Assembly (NCBI GenBank): GCA_002007465.1
Contig: LNAC01000030.1
Coordinates: 8,464,420 to 8,528,419, forward strand
Source: Ailurus styani
Lineage: Eukaryota; Chordata; Mammalia; Carnivora; Ailuridae
Reading direction: 5' to 3'
Length of the DNA: 64,000 nucleotides
The position numbers and the translations under genes are program-made. The notes beneath the pieces were generated by a model. That model searched no databases. It was not told where the DNA came from and was given only the letters and a program-made list of their open reading frames with translations. Below, piece after piece: positions 12,172 through 23,345 of the stretch (positions are counted from its first letter, which is position 1; each line of letters begins with the position of its first letter).

Positions 12172-12645
12172 GTTCAGTAATGGCAGAATAATGGTGCCCA
12201 AAGATGTCCACATCCCAACCCCTCTAACCAATAACACGTGACCTTACATAGCAAAAGGGAGTTTGCAGGTGTGATGAAGGTTAAGGAATTCAAGATGGGG
12301 AGCTTATTCTGGACTATCTAGGTGAGTCCAATTTTTCACAAGGGTCCTTGTAGAAGTGAAAGAGGGAGGCAGGAGAGGACAGTCAGTGGGTGACGTGACA
12401 TGGAAAACTGAAATGGCCACCATCCAAGGGAAGTGGGTGGCCTTTGAAAGCCCAACAGGTGAGGGAATGGATTCTCCCAGAGCCTCCAGAAAGAAACACA
12501 GCCTTGCTTATACCTTGATCTTAGCCCAGTGAGACTCACATAGGACTGCTGACCCCCTCAGAACTGTAAGATGGTACATGTGTGTTTTCGAAGCCACGAA
12601 AATTTGTGGTAATTTGTTATAGCAGCCCTAGGAAATCAATACAGC
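12172..12645 (+). mobile_element. MaLR (MLT1-type) solo LTR
   Basis: Recognised by ATGTCCACATCCCAACCCCT, the AACACGTGACCTTACATAG section, CAGAGCCTCCAGAAAGAAAC, CACAGCCTTGCTTATACCTTG, and the GTGGTAATTTGTTATAGCAG 3' end. No retroviral coding sequence accompanies it. Confidence 0.75.
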
Positions 12646-13050
12646 CCTGCTCCTTGATTTATACTTCTTTAGCACCTTTATCCTTGCCTGAGAAATTATG
12701 CCTCTACTTACGAATTGTCCCTTCTCTCCTGTAGAATGTCAACCCCAGAAGAGAAGAGTTCTGTTTTTTCACTTGGTGTTGCATTCCCAGTTAGAGTCAC
12801 CAGATTGAGCAAATAAAAATACAGAGCATCCAATTAAGTTGGATTTCAGACCAACGATGGGCATTTTTCGCATATAAAGCTATCCCAAATATTGCAATTC
12901 TTTATTTGTCTGAAACTCAGATAATCTGGGTGTCCTGTATTTGGTCCGGCAACTCCACCTCCAGTGCCTAAAAACATGCTTGGGTACCAACAAGGGTCTC
13001 AATAAACATCCATCGAATGAATGAAGTACATAAATGAATGAATGAATGTT
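12646..13050 (+). repeat. L2 3' end, split by a second ancient insertion
   Basis: L2 resumes after the LTR (12646-12790: TAGAATGTCAACCCCAGAAG, GTTGCATTCCCAG). It is broken by a palindromic element (about 12791-12958) and ends at TCTCAATAAACATCCATCG followed by a GAAT tail. Confidence 0.65.
12791..12958. mobile_element. Ancient palindromic interspersed element, copy 1
   Basis: CACCAGATTGAGCAAATAAA and AATACAG at one end mirror CTGGGTGTCCTGTATTTGGT and a CGGCAAC end at the other, with TATCCCAAATATTGCA in the middle. The form is that of a non-autonomous DNA transposon. A second copy lies at 47125-47255. I do not assign the family. Confidence 0.55.
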
Positions 13051-13139
13051 CATTTCTAGCTTAGGAATCCATTTGGTTTTCAGAACGCCTCCTGGATAAA
13101 GTATAAATAATAGCAAATAATCAAGGCAAACCATGTTCT

Positions 13140-13320
13140 AGCCCTGGCTCCACACCTGGTACTGAGTGCGTCAGAGTTGTTGCCTTGCTTGGTTCTTGCA
13201 GTAACCCGATGAGGTCATTAGCTCATTTTCCAGGTGAGGAAACTGAGGCCCAGGGCGTTTCGCAGCTTGCTCAGAGTCAAGCAACCATTGAGTAGCTCAG
13301 CCAGTAATTCAAAACCCTTG
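13140..13320 (-). repeat. MIR (antisense)
   Basis: CATTTTCCAGGTGAGGAAAC then TGAGGCCCAGGGCG, with GGTTCTTGCAGTAACCCGAT before it. Confidence 0.8.
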
Positions 13321-13698
13321 AACCTGGCTCACAGACATTCCAGCTTCATCTCCTGACACACTTCCCCACACAGACTAGATCCTCTCCAAGAGCCCAAGAT
13401 GCCTTTGCGAGCAGTACCCTCCCCCATTCTGGGACTCCAGAACTCCTGCGTATGCACCAAAGCCCTGTCCTAATGTCCCTTCATTGTGAGATTGTCTCTG
13501 ATGCTCCCAGGATGCCTCAGCCCCTCTCTCTTCACTAGTCCTGCGGCCCCTCACCTGAAGGCATCATAAGGACTTGCCATCGTGTCCTTTTCTGCCCCGG
13601 ACACTGACCTCCCTGAGATCAGAGAGGGGCCCCTTTCAGCTCTTTGGCTATGAAACTTAGAGCCTGGCTCCAGGGAGGTGTCCGGAAGCATTTGAAAG

Positions 13699-13802
13699 TG
13701 GATGGATGGATGAGTGAATGAATGAATGGATGGACGAATGAATGAGTGAATGACTGAATGAGGGAGTGAATGGATAGAAGAGTGAATGAATGAACATTCA
13801 TG
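13699..13802. repeat. Imperfect GAAT/GGAT tetranucleotide repeat
   Basis: About 100 bp of GGAT, GAAT and GAGT units with interruptions. It is simple sequence: the reverse-strand Ser/His/Pro-rich frame it creates is not a protein. Confidence 0.9.
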
Positions 13803-13869
13803 TATTTCACACTGGGCTTCAGTTTTAGAGTCTGTTACAGGACAAGAACAATCTCTCATCCTCCCACCC

Positions 13870-14500
13870 CATCTCTTAAAACACATTTTTTTTTGATTAT
13901 AAGAATAATACACATTCATTAAAGAAAAATTGAAAAATAATAAAATTAAGAAGAAGAAAATTAAAACCACCCATAATCCTGCCACCCAGAACAATTGTTA
14001 ACATTTTGGTTTTTAGCCCTCTGGTGCTCCTACTGTACGTATAGATTTAATTTCTTCTCTCCTCCTCCGACCTCCTTCTTTTCTAACACTGGGAACATAT
14101 ATTACGTGCTGTTTTCAACCTGCTTTTGAAACGCACCAACACATTGTGTGTGTTTCCTGCCCAGCTCATCAAATCGTCTCCCCCCTGGTAGGGCAAGCGT
14201 CTGTGCCACAGGGCATGGGGGCGGGGTGGCATGGGGGCGGGGAGTGTGTGAAGACACCCCCACTTCCCCGGCTGGACCACCGTAGTGTTCCCTTGTGGCT
14301 GTCCCTTTCGGGTGTTTGTGTATTTGTTATGAAGACACTGCCGGGAACACCCTGGTATACACGTCTTAGCCGCCTTCCAGATTCCTCCCTTAGGACCAGT
14401 TCTGAGCCAGCCAGTTCCACTGGGCTGAAAATACCCATTTATTCAGCCATTTGTCCACATTATGGTCTAAGGCTTATGGTTTCCATCCCAGATACTCAGC
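13870..14500 (+). repeat. Ancient interspersed repeat, LINE-like, family not assigned
   Basis: AATAATACACATTCATTAAA, CACCCATAATCCTGCCACCC and TTGTTAACATTTTGG, then GTGCTGTTTTCAACCTGCTT and CATTATGGTCTAAGGC, follow a common mammalian repeat order. The interior 14180-14400 is unclear. Confidence 0.5.
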
Positions 14501-14589
14501 TCTAACCAGCAAAGCCTCACAGATGACTACGATCTGAGGGTGCTTGTGACCTCAGGCGTGTGTAGACCTCATACTTGTTAATAATTCTC

Positions 14590-14745
14590 CACCTGAGCTC
14601 ACCACGTACCAGGCCCTGCATGTCTCTGTGTGTCCTCACAAGCACTCTCCAGGGCAGGCATGGCTGTCTCCCATCTTACAGATGAGGATCCTGAGGGTCT
14701 GAGAACTAAGTGGCCTGGCTGAGGTTCACAGAGCAGAGACACAGG
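14590..14745 (-). repeat. MIR (antisense)
   Basis: CATCTTACAGATGAGGATCC with TGAGGGTCTGAGAACTAAGT; diverged. Confidence 0.75.
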
Positions 14746-16400
14746 GCACCCAGGGTCCGCCGCAGATCAGCCTGACTCCAGGAGAGGCTAACTGCCCCAC
14801 CCTCCTGGGGCCACACCCATGTAGACCACTGATTCTGCTTTCTAACCTGGGGCTGGGAAGACCCTGCCCCACTATTTCTGCTGCCAGCTCCCAGAGGGGG
14901 GCACAGTCCAGCATCCCTGGGAAGCGAGGACAGGGCTTTGACCCAAAGCCGGTGGCCAGATCCTGCCCTATGTCCTGATGCCACCGTGCCTCGCCTCACC
15001 CTCTCCATCTGTAAAATGGGCGGGCAGAGACTCAGACGACAGCCGTCTGGGCTTGCGGCTGCTTCAGCAGAGTGGTGGCGATACTCAGTGCTGAGTCAAA
15101 GGGAGAAAGGACCCGTCAGATGCGCCACNGGGGGGGGGGGGGGGGGGGGGGGGGGGGCCAGTGCTGGAGTGAGCGGGTCTGAGTACTAGGCTGGGCTAGG
15201 GGGACCTGACAGCCTCAGATGGAGCCTGACCCCCACCCCCCAACCCTGGCAGATGGGAGGCTATTTTTTAACCGACCCCACAGGAAGAAGAGGCCAGAAA
15301 TGAGTTCAGGGGGTTAACCCAGGTCCCCAGGGCCCCTTCCTATTTGCATCCTTTTCCCGCACTACCCAGGGAGCCCTGCGGACTTCACCTGGAGGTCCCT
15401 GAAGCCTTCCAGAGCTCCCAGAAGATCAGACCGCTGGAGCTGGAAGGCCCCCAGGTGGCCCCGGAGACACGTGTGGGGAATCTGAAACACCCAGAGCCCG
15501 CCTTCCTTCCTGCCACCTCTGCTTCGCGCTGCCACCAGGCTAGGTCACCCCTGCCCCTGCCACGTTCCTGGGGACCCTGGGCAGCCCGTCCCTCTCTCGG
15601 CCTCAGTTTCCCCACCTATCAGAGGATGGGTCCCCTGGAGGCATCTCTGAGGCCGCTCCCAGCTGGGAAACCTTGTTCTGGGCTGAGGCCTGCACTCTGC
15701 GCCACCAGGCCCGGGTTCCCGTGAAGCCTTGTCCCTCAAGCACCAGCCCAGTGGACAGGGGCCACTGGCAGGTGTCTGGGGACTCCCAGGAAGAGGAGGG
15801 ACTTCCTGGCCAGAGAAGCAGGGCCAGCCTGGGCAGGGGTAAAACAGCTTCCCCTTGCGGCCTCCCTCAGACCACATCGCCAGGTGTCCCTTGGTCCCCA
15901 CGGGCAGGGGTTCCTGAAAAGTCCGGGTGTCTGTTGTAGAGGGCGTGGCCGCTCATGCGTGTTTGCCTGTGCGCCGTGTGCGTGTTCCTAGGCGCCTGGT
16001 GGGGGTGGGGCGAGCGCCGGGGCCTAAGGTGGAGGCGGGGCTTTGCTGGGTGGCGACAGAGGCCCCACCACACCCACGGGTCCTACCCAGAAGCCCTCGC
16101 TCCTGCTGGTCTGACCCGAAGGCTAAATGCATGGGTGGTGGTGGGGGGGCGGGGTGCATGCAGGGCAGGGGTACATGTCTGGGCGGGCACAGGGCCCCAG
16201 ATACTGTCAGGGCCTCGGGAGGCTGGGACCCCAAGGGATCCATGGCAGAAGCTGACTCCGACTTGCCTCCTTTTATTTATTGTCTGCTTAAAACAATGCT
16301 GTTAATACACAGCCTTGATTGGGTGCCTCACACAATATACACCTGCCCCTGTGATACAGCTGGTTTTGACTCTGGAACAAAGTGAGTGTTGGGGCGCTGA
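14746..16400. other. GC-rich unique intronic sequence
   Basis: Apart from the poly-G run and short MIR-like cores (near 15000 and 15600), no element or exon is recognised. Confidence 0.4.
15129..15157. repeat. Ambiguous base N followed by 28 G
   Basis: The only N seen in the window, at 15129, directly precedes 28 consecutive G (15130-15157). Probably a poorly resolved homopolymer or a filled gap. Confidence 0.95.
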
Positions 16401-16404
16401 CCCC

Positions 16405-16681
16405 CTGGCAGCATATAAAAATCTACATGTAAATTTCGACCTCCCCCCAAACTTAGTTACTATTCACTGGAAGCCTTACTGAGAGCATAAACTGTCAATT
16501 AATTTTTTGTATGTCACATGTATTCTACACCATAAAGTAAGCTGGAGAAAAGGAAAGGTTACCAAGAAAATCAGAAGGAAGAGAAAATACTTTAACAGTG
16601 CTGTGCTGTATTTATGGAGAAAAAAAATCCACACGTAAGTGGATCCTTGAAGGTCAGACCCTGTTCAAGGGTCAACTCTAA
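16405..16681. mobile_element. DNA transposon fragment, probably Tigger type
   Basis: ACCGGAAGCC-like TGGAAGCCTTACTGAGAGC, the ATAAAGTAAGCTGGAGAAAA segment, CACACGTAAGTGGATCC and the terminal TTCAAGGGTCAACTC follow a common mammalian TcMar-Tigger-like consensus. Internally deleted, no transposase. Confidence 0.55.
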
Positions 16682-16784
16682 TATGAGCCCGCTGGAAAAA
16701 ATTGGAAACTATAGAAAAACAAAAACTCCAAAAATGTTGAAGCTGGAAACCTGAGAGCCAGAGTGAAAACTCTGAGCATTAACA

Positions 16785-16990
16785 GAATCGTATTAATTCT
16801 CACACGCTGAGCGTTTCACATGGGCTGCAGGCGGAGCGGAGCACTTGAAATACTGTCTTAGTAAGTTCTCTGTACTGTCATTCTCCCCGTCGTGCAGATG
16901 AAGAGACTGAGCAAAAGGGAGGGCAACCAGCTGTTGCGGAGGGAGTGGCGGAGCAAAGATACCAGGTCTGGCTGGTTTGAAAGCGCAGAT
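16785..16990 (-). repeat. MIR (antisense)
   Basis: CGTCGTGCAGATGAAGAGAC is the altered core, followed by GCAAAGATACCAGGTCTGGC. Confidence 0.65.
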
Positions 16991-17029
16991 CCTCTCCAGG
17001 TCCAGGGCTGGGCTCCCTGAGCAGACTGT

Positions 17030-17125
17030 TCATTCATTCATTCCTCCCCCTATGTTTCCTGAGCCCCTCTAGCTCAGCACCGGGGGCTCGGTTGTGAACA
17101 AGACATCCAAGGCCCTCATCTGAGC
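17030..17125 (+). repeat. L2 fragment
   Basis: CATTCATTCATTCCTCC, TTTCCTGAGCCCCTCTAGC, GTGAACAAGACATCCAAGG. Confidence 0.65.
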
Positions 17126-17539
17126 CCCCTGAATGGGCACAGACTGAGCCTCAACCTTGAGCACACCTTGATCGCAAGTTCAGGTTGTCACTGACTGAGC
17201 CATGGTCCTGCCTCCCCCAGTCAGTAGGGGCCACTGTGAGCTTTTCGCCTGCTGTGATGTATCTTAAAGCCCAGGTCAGGGACCTGTCTGACCAGCCCAG
17301 TGTCCGTGTGGGAAGGAAAGCCATCAGGAGCCCATCCACCACCTCCGGACCACTCTTCTGGGCCAAGCCTCCCTGGGGCCGGGGGCTGAGAGTTGGCCCG
17401 GGGCCTGGCCCAGCCGGGGAGGGCAGAGAAGTCCAGATCCTCTCTTGCGGTTGGCTGGAAGGTGAGGCTCCACTCAGGGTGTGTGGCCGCCCTGGGAGTC
17501 TGAGCTGGTGCGTACCCCCGAGCAGCCCCAGGCAGCTCA

Positions 17540-17623
17540 GTTCAGGTCAGTTCAGGTCAGACACTGGAAGGGCTTGTATGTCCCCAGTTCAGGTCAGACA
17601 CTGGAAGGGCTTGTATGTCCCCA
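17540..17623. repeat. Tandem duplication, 37-bp unit, two full copies plus a 10-bp partial
   Basis: Perfect copies at 17550-17586 and 17587-17623, each starting GTTCAGGTCAGACACTGG, preceded by GTTCAGGTCA at 17540-17549. The arrangement gives three AGGTCA half sites. Confidence 0.97.
17544..17559 (+). promoter_or_regulatory. Perfect DR4 nuclear-receptor half-site pair
   Basis: AGGTCA GTTC AGGTCA, a direct repeat with 4-bp spacing, the type bound by TR, LXR, CAR or PXR with RXR. A third AGGTCA lies at 17591-17596. Occupancy is not known. Confidence 0.55.
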
Positions 17624-19279
17624 GACCCTTGAACTAGGTCTTCTCTTCCTGACACAGCCCAGGACGCCCCAGGAGGCCACCTGAGGAGTTGTCACTCCTC
17701 TCACATGGAAAAAAAGCAACATAGGTCTGGGCTCCCTTGCCACCTGCACTGTATCTTTGAGGCCGGCCCATGCCCTCCCCACCCCTCAGGCAGGGCCAGC
17801 TACCAATTTGTGGCATTCAGTACAAAATGAAAACATAGGGCCCCTGTTGAAAAGGCAGGAAAAAAACTCTTGGCTTTCCTCCGTGGTATCTCTTGAGTTG
17901 TCATGATGTTTGTATTTGCTATTTAATGTTGCATTCCCTTGGACGTGGGGACAGTGTGGGGTGAGTGCAGACCCTCACAGACACCTGCTCCCCCAAACCT
18001 TGGTGTAAGGGGCACATGCACCTGTCCTCCCCTCCCGTCCGGCCCTGCCCATGGGAGGGTGGGCAGGACTGAGGCCAGGCCCCAAGTCCCCACATTCTCG
18101 TCTGTCTCATCCGACTTCACTTACAAAGCAAAGACAAAATTATTAAGAATTTCAAGACGGCAGCTACAGAGTGTTAACCAAAGCGTGGGGACCCCTTCTG
18201 AGCTGGGAGCCCTGTGCTCCCCCCTGGGGTTGCAGCCAGAGAAGCCGGCCCTAGCCTGAGGGAGGGACCCAGCTTGGATAGGAGTGTCACCCACCCAACT
18301 CCCATCCCAGCAACAAAGCCCTTGACGTGCAGAGGCGCAGGGGAAGTGTGGACTGCATAGCAGATCACATATATTCGGGAACTGCCTTTCCTGGACTGGG
18401 CTGCACCTGTGGAAGGAGTGGGCAGAGCCTGGCCTTGAACTCCCGCAAGGGCCTTCATTTCTCACGTTCCTCCTCTGCCAAAAGCGGGCGAAAATATTGA
18501 CTCTGTATGACTGTGAACCTTAGCGGTGATGTACAGAAAGTGTCGAGCTCAATACTGGCACAGTCAATTTCAGAGGTGAGTCAGGGCAGAGGAATGACCA
18601 CCAGACAAGGGTGGGGGGTCCCTAAACAGGGGCAGAGGCATGTGTGTGCACATGCCATGCACGCCGCATGGGGCACCTAAGAGGGGAATTTCAGGGGACT
18701 TCGCAAGGTGCCCAGGCCAATAGGCTGGGGCAGGGTGTGGATCAAACAGAAGCTACACTCAATGGGAGAGACCCCTAGGAGAGCTAGGGACCCGGGCAGA
18801 GGAACCCAGAGGGAGAGGCACCAAAGTGCTCACAGTGCTGTTACGAGAAGGATAACATGGGCCTCGGCCAGAGGAGAAAGAAGCCCTTTGCTTGGGCCAT
18901 ATGTGGACCTGGGCTAGCCACGGGATATTGGCCTGGCTTTTTCAGAGTGCTTTCCAAGCTCAATTTCGGCCATGTTTTTCCATGCCCTCTTTAGGCCTCA
19001 GTTTCCTGTCTACGCCCTGGTGAAGAAGAGCCACCATACACCGAGTGCCTTCTGAATGGACCGTGAACTGTGTTCTACAAATCTCCCCTCTTTGGTCCTC
19101 AAATGACAACTGGCCCATTTCTCAGATAAAAAAACTGAAGCCCGGCGTTGACTCACCCAGCAAGAAAGGGGTTCCGATCAGCCAGGCTTGTGCAAGTGCT
19201 ACCAGCTCTTCCCAGGAGGGAGGCCAGTGGAAGCGAAGGAAGATTCCTCCGTCGAGAAGACCTCAATTAGCTCATAGCT
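17624..19279. other. Unique intronic sequence, nothing recognised
   Basis: No strong repeat match, CpG patch or exon. The open frames are short and lack codon-like structure. Confidence 0.45.
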
Positions 19280-19515
19280 GCGGTGCTGTGGTGAGGTGCA
19301 CAGGCTCAGATGCGGGCTGCCTGGAGTGGCACCCCAGCTGGGGGACCTCGAGCAGGTGGATTAACCTCTCTGGCCTTCAATTTCTTCATCTATAAAACTG
19401 ACTGAATAATAGCATTTATCTCATAGGGTCATGAGGATTCAATGAGCGGAGATATGTAAAGCGCATCATGCCTGGCATTAGTGAGAGCTATATGTAAGTG
19501 CTGCTAATAACCTAA
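19280..19515 (+). repeat. MIR (sense), nearly full length
   Basis: It includes AGGTGCACAGGCTCAGATGC, TTAACCTCTCTGGCCTTCAA, TTTCTTCATCTATAAAACTG and GTAAAGCGCATCATGCCTGG. Confidence 0.9.
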
Positions 19516-20054
19516 CTAGTTACGAGCTGAGCTTTTATAATTCTATTTCCTAGACAATTATGCATTTATGAATTCCAATTTTGTACTTTTCCCTTTTGCA
19601 TTGAGCGTCCAGCTAATTTCTCTTTCAAGTCTTAAACAATTTCCTCTGTCCTTGAAAAAGTAATTCCCTGCCCCCACAGGGCCTGTAGCCAGGGTGGACT
19701 GAACAGCTCTCCCTGGAGCAGCTTTTCCCAAAGCGGGTTCCTCGGCACACCAGCCTGAGGAGGAGCCTGTGTTCCTTAGCATTTTAAAGGCTCTGAGAAG
19801 TCCTTCAGCAAAATACTCTGTTGGACATGGTTTGATACAGCCTTTCCCAGTCTTGTTCGGTCACAGAGCCCCTTTATTTCTGCTCAACACCTGGCACCAT
19901 CTGCTGAACACACGGTGGGAGATGCCCCCCTCATTTCCTGGTTTCTAGGAAATGGCAGACAGAGCGAGAACCGTGAGTAATGCCCCTCACAGAGAGCCTG
20001 GGTTCCACCCCCTGCAGAAATCATCTGCACTAAAGCTCTTCCCTCGCTGCTCTG

Positions 20055-20225
20055 CTGTGCGTTCCCCTTCGCTGTCTGGTTCAGTCCCCCCAGCAGCCTG
20101 GGAGGTCAGTAATGTCGATATCCCCATCTCACAGATGAGGAAATTGAGGCTCAGGGAGGTTAAGTGACCACACAGTCAGTAAGTGGCGGATCCGGGAGAT
20201 AAACCCACAGCTTCTGATTCTAAAC
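20055..20225 (-). repeat. MIR (antisense)
   Basis: CATCTCACAGATGAGGAAAT, TGAGGCTCAGGGAGGTTAAG, CACACAGTCAGTAAGTGGC. Confidence 0.9.
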
Positions 20226-20328
20226 CCCACATTCTTTTTCTGAACATTGATAGGAAAAGTAAAAGTAGATCTCATTCTGCCAGGATCAATCTTCCCCAGT
20301 GATTTGCTTTTTAAAAATCTGAAGTGTC

Positions 20329-20547
20329 GGGCGCCTGGGTGGCTCAGTGGGTTAAAGCCGCTGCCTTCGGCTCAGGTCATGATCCCAGGGTCCTGGGATC
20401 GAGGCCCACATCGGGCTCTCTGCTCAGCAGGGAGCCTGCTTCCTCCTCTCTCCTCTCTCTCTGCCTGCCTCTCTGCCTACTTGTAATCTCTCTCTCTGTG
20501 TCAAGTGAATAAATAAAAAAAAAAATCTTAAAAAATAAAATAAAAAA
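20329..20547 (+). mobile_element. CAN SINE (tRNA-Lys derived), young copy
   Basis: Full carnivore SINE. The head GGGCGCCTGGGTGGCTCAG contains the A box, and GGTCATGATCC is a B-box variant. A CT-rich stretch and an A-rich tail with AATAAA follow. It is flanked by perfect 16-bp target-site duplications (20313-20328 and 20548-20563, AAAAATCTGAAGTGTC). It is near consensus, so recently active, and is the best evidence for a caniform source. Confidence 0.97.
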
Positions 20548-20769
20548 AAAAATCTGAAGTGTCCCCCCCATACATTGAATGTATTACAAACTTAAAATCT
20601 TTAGTAGCTTTTTATATGATGACAAAGGCAATCCATGTTTGTTATGTATAAGATTTTTCAAACATTTTGAGTTGGAAAAAGAAAAAGGCCAGCATCACCA
20701 AGAGATAAAGCTGGGTGAGTATTCGGGCAGACACTCTCCTACATCTACATGGCCCAACAAGGTAACTGT

Positions 20770-20985
20770 CGTGCGCATGAGACTATTTCAATTAAAATAA
20801 TTAAAATGAAATAAGATTAAAAAATTCAGTCCCTCGGTTGTGCTAGTTGCGGACTGGGCGGGCACATTTTCGGGACAGCTTGTGCGCATATTCACCGGCG
20901 GCGAGGGGCTACAGCATTGAGCAGGACAGACCTGGGACATTTCCATCATCCCAGAAAGTTCGGTTGGACAGAGCTACTCTAGTCT
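20770..20985. mobile_element. hAT-type MITE fragment
   Basis: TTAAAAAATTCAGTCCCTCG, GGACATTTCCATCATCCCAG and AAAGTTCGGTTGGACAGAG follow a common non-autonomous hAT element. The middle is replaced by an unusually CpG-rich stretch (about 20880-20912). Confidence 0.55.
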
Positions 20986-20989
20986 TTTC

Positions 20990-22084
20990 CTAGATGCAGC
21001 CCAATGTACGTGCACCATGATTATTCCTGATGAGGCTCCTGGATACGTCAAGGTATGATCTTACGCTAGGCTTAATTTATTTAGTAGTATTTCTTAAATT
21101 GTTGATTCATGAAGAGTGGGAGCCTGCACAAGTCCAAGGAGTAAAACACCAAGGAAGGAAAGGCACCCAGAGGTACAGGACCCCCCAGCCTAGGACTGTT
21201 TTAGGCAGGGCTGGCTTCCTGGGCACCCAAGCCACGCAGCTGCTCACAGTGCCTTGCTTAGAAGAACCCCACGCTTGGTTTAATGTTCTGTGCTTGCCAT
21301 CCCGAAATTCCTAATGATTTTTGTACAAGGGGCCCTGCATTTTTGTTTTGTGCTGTGCCCTGCAAATTTTGTCACTGACACTGGTGCTGGGATTCTCCCC
21401 GGGATGGGTCGCATTTTGACTGCTCTGAACCGTTGCCCTTGTCCCCATCAGACCTCAGACGTGCCGATCCATGGAACCCTCTCTCTACGTGCCTGAGAAC
21501 AAGTATGCTTCGGTCTCTCAGATGTGTGCCTAGAGAGTGACAAAAATAGGGCTTGCAAGTGGGTGCGGGAGGGCCCCTGTGGTCTCTGTTCACACACATA
21601 CCCGCCCTCAAGGCGCACGTCTACACTGGCCTATTTCAGAGGCGGCCCAGGGCATCATGGGAAGCTCTGTCCCACATCACTGCCCAGCTTGGACCCTGCC
21701 TGGATTCCCTGCCCTAAACTCCATGCCTGACCTCTAGGCCTGGCCCACCTCCCCACCAGCCTCTTCCTCCTCAACTTCCCCGCAAGACCCACAAGCTCTC
21801 CCGTCTCTAAGAAACCTGTTTTACGTGGTCCTTCTTCCAACCCTTAGTCCATACCATTAATTGTGCCTGGATCACCAATGTTCCTTCCTTCCCATACCTA
21901 CTCATCTCAGACTCTACCCTTCCTGTGAAGCCTTCTGGAAGCATTTGATAAAGACCTAGAGGTTGAATAGAGGAGGCTATAAATCACTTTGCCTGGGGGT
22001 GTCAAGGAGGGCTCCATGGAAGTGGTAAGTTCCCCGGGCCTTCTGGAAGGAGAGATGTCGGCCAGGTAGAAGGAAGAGCTTTGC
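20990..22084. other. Unique intronic sequence
   Basis: No repeat or exon recognised with confidence. Confidence 0.4.
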
Positions 22085-22315
22085 TGGGCTGGCCTTGATG
22101 ACAGACAGAGTCTAATATGCATTTGGGCTTCACCAACTACTAGCTGCATGACCTTGGGTGAGTCCCGTCCCTTTGCTGAGCCTCAGTTTCCCTATCTATA
22201 ATAACAATAACTCCTACTACATGGATTACTGTAGAGATGAAGTGAAATGAGATGCTCTTGCAAAGGAACCACACAGGGCCTGGCACATGATAAGTCATCA
22301 GCAAATGTGGCTCCC
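22085..22315 (+). repeat. MIR (sense)
   Basis: ACTAGCTGCATGACCTTGGG, GAGCCTCAGTTTCCCTATCT and GGGCCTGGCACATGATAAG. Confidence 0.9.
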
Positions 22316-22584
22316 ATATCCCTTCCTCACTGCCTTTCTCCTCCTAAATACTACTTTCTGCCGGTCATACCATCGCTGAGTCTGTTCATGTATTCATTTC
22401 TGCAACAGAGCGTAAGGATAGCTGTGATGAAGATTTAATGGGGTCATGGGAGCATTTATGGAAGTCCCAGAAGGCTGAGATGTTACATAGATAGGGAGGG
22501 CGTAGACCAGAGGGATGCTGGCCTATCTCCCTGGGGCATTTTCCAGAGGCGATCCCTTTCCACTCATTACTAGAACTTTGGCTC

Positions 22585-22705
22585 TGGTGGGAAGGGCAGG
22601 GTTAGGGGTCTTTGCCTTTCATTTGCTCCTGTATCCCCAGTTCCAAGAACAGTCTGTGGCATGCATACAGTTGATGCTCAATAAATACCCATTGGAAGAT
22701 CAGCA
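22585..22705 (+). repeat. L2 3' end
   Basis: CTGTATCCCCAGTTCCAAGA then TGATGCTCAATAAATACCCA. Confidence 0.8.
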
Positions 22706-23345
22706 GCGCCGACTGGACCTCATCATATCCCAAGTCCTGGGCATGCCAGGAAAACTGTCTCCAGATTGGGACCACAAAGTAAGCCGCACACATTTCCTGA
22801 GTACCTACTGTACGCATAGCTCTGCCCAGCCCAGGACAAACCCTTCCCCTACATCCTACAGAGGTAGGGCCCAGGAGGAAGATGCCAGACGCGGTGACTT
22901 GGCAAGAGGAAGAGAGAGGAGGGGCGGCTAGTGGGGCCTGGGCTGGCAGGAGGCCCAGTTCAATGCTTAAAGGTTTAGAAAACACCCAAACACCAAGTAA
23001 TTAGGGACAAAGGCTCCCTGCCATGATTGCACCACGTAGCATTAGCTACAACATTTTAGTGTTTTCTTTCCAGTCTTTTTTCTAAAGCTGCCTTGTGCTG
23101 AGAGCTGGCTTCCTCTCCTCTTTGGGAAGGTATATGGCTGCTCCATAGGGGAGGAGCCCTGGGCCCCCACCACCCGTAACATGGGGCTCCTCACTCCAAC
23201 CTCCCTGGACCGGATATATCTTCCTAAAATAGGAGGGTGTGCAGAACTCTGGCAGGGGCTTTGCTGCCGTCCCCGTCCCACTTCCTCCATGGGCAGGGAG
23301 CAGGACTCAGGTCCACTGAGGGAAGACTGCAGGGAAATCCTCAGT

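Noticed and set aside
13699..13802. CRISPR-like array of short repeats
   Set aside because: Contiguous tetranucleotide units without spacers, in a mammalian genome.
20338..20385. A and B boxes suggesting a tRNA gene
   Set aside because: They belong to a CAN SINE with tail and target-site duplications; the cloverleaf is not intact. The same holds for the other SINEs.
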